Source: Paracoccaceae bacterium
GTDB taxonomy: Bacteria > Pseudomonadota > Alphaproteobacteria > Rhodobacterales > Rhodobacteraceae
DNA: 7,709 bases
Assembly (NCBI GenBank): GCA_024644285.1
Contig: JAHELH010000112.1
Coordinates: 1 to 7,709 of the forward strand
Direction of reading: 5' to 3'
A model generated the notes under the pieces. It was not told where the DNA came from. It worked only from the letters and a program-made list of their open reading frames with translations, and ran no database searches. A program made the translations under genes and the position numbers. Below are positions 7,709-7,709 of this stretch, one piece after another (the first letter of the stretch is position 1; every line of letters starts with the position of its first letter).

Positions 7709-7709
7709 G
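7705..7709 (+). CDS. Probable start of the next gene, cut by the right edge
   Basis: ATGA at 7705-7708 combines an ATG with the ATPase stop codon, a common coupling arrangement in operons. Only five bases are in the window. By family habit the next gene would encode a VWA-domain (CoxE-like) partner; that is a prediction, nothing here shows it. Confidence 0.35.

Overview
The window looks like chromosomal DNA from a GC-rich alphaproteobacterium, most likely of the Rhodobacterales (Roseobacter/Paracoccus type). The reasons are strong G/C bias at third codon positions, the kind of family-2-like glycosyltransferases present, and a glutaryl-CoA dehydrogenase and a MoxR ATPase with the expected motifs. 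The species assignment is inference. I see no rRNA, tRNA, CRISPR array, insertion sequence or phage gene.

Layout. (1) Bases 1-108 hold the first 36 codons of a minus-strand gene that leaves the window on the left; it resembles a polysaccharide-biosynthesis or glycosyltransferase-type protein. (2) Divergent from it, on the plus strand, is a glycan cluster. A 343-aa glycosyltransferase (242-1273) overlaps by 8 bases a 754-aa two-domain protein (1266-3530). The C-terminal half of the second protein is a paralogue of the first, and its N-terminal half looks like a decayed copy of the same fold. After 129 bp comes a 298-aa protein (3660-4556) with the outline of a sulfotransferase but without the usual cofactor-loop residues. 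(3) Convergent with that cluster is a minus-strand gene (4567-5178) for a degenerate receiver-like domain with a very basic tail. It is preceded by a 275-bp non-coding stretch that carries a direct repeat and palindromes. (4) Next is minus-strand glutaryl-CoA dehydrogenase (5454-6674), divergent across 122 bp from a plus-strand MoxR-type AAA+ ATPase (6797-7708). The ATPase stop codon overlaps an ATG at the right edge, probably the start of a partner gene.

How the parts fit. The left half probably builds or decorates a surface or secreted glycan: two catalytic GT-A domains, one pseudo-GT domain, a pseudo-sulfotransferase, and possibly the divergent gene at the left edge. The right half is unrelated: lysine/tryptophan/glutarate catabolism (gcdH) and an AAA+ chaperone-like system. 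No clearly new, complete system is visible. The most unusual points are the apparent loss of catalytic residues in three proteins (the N-half of the 754-aa protein, the 298-aa protein, and the receiver-like protein) within about 4 kb.
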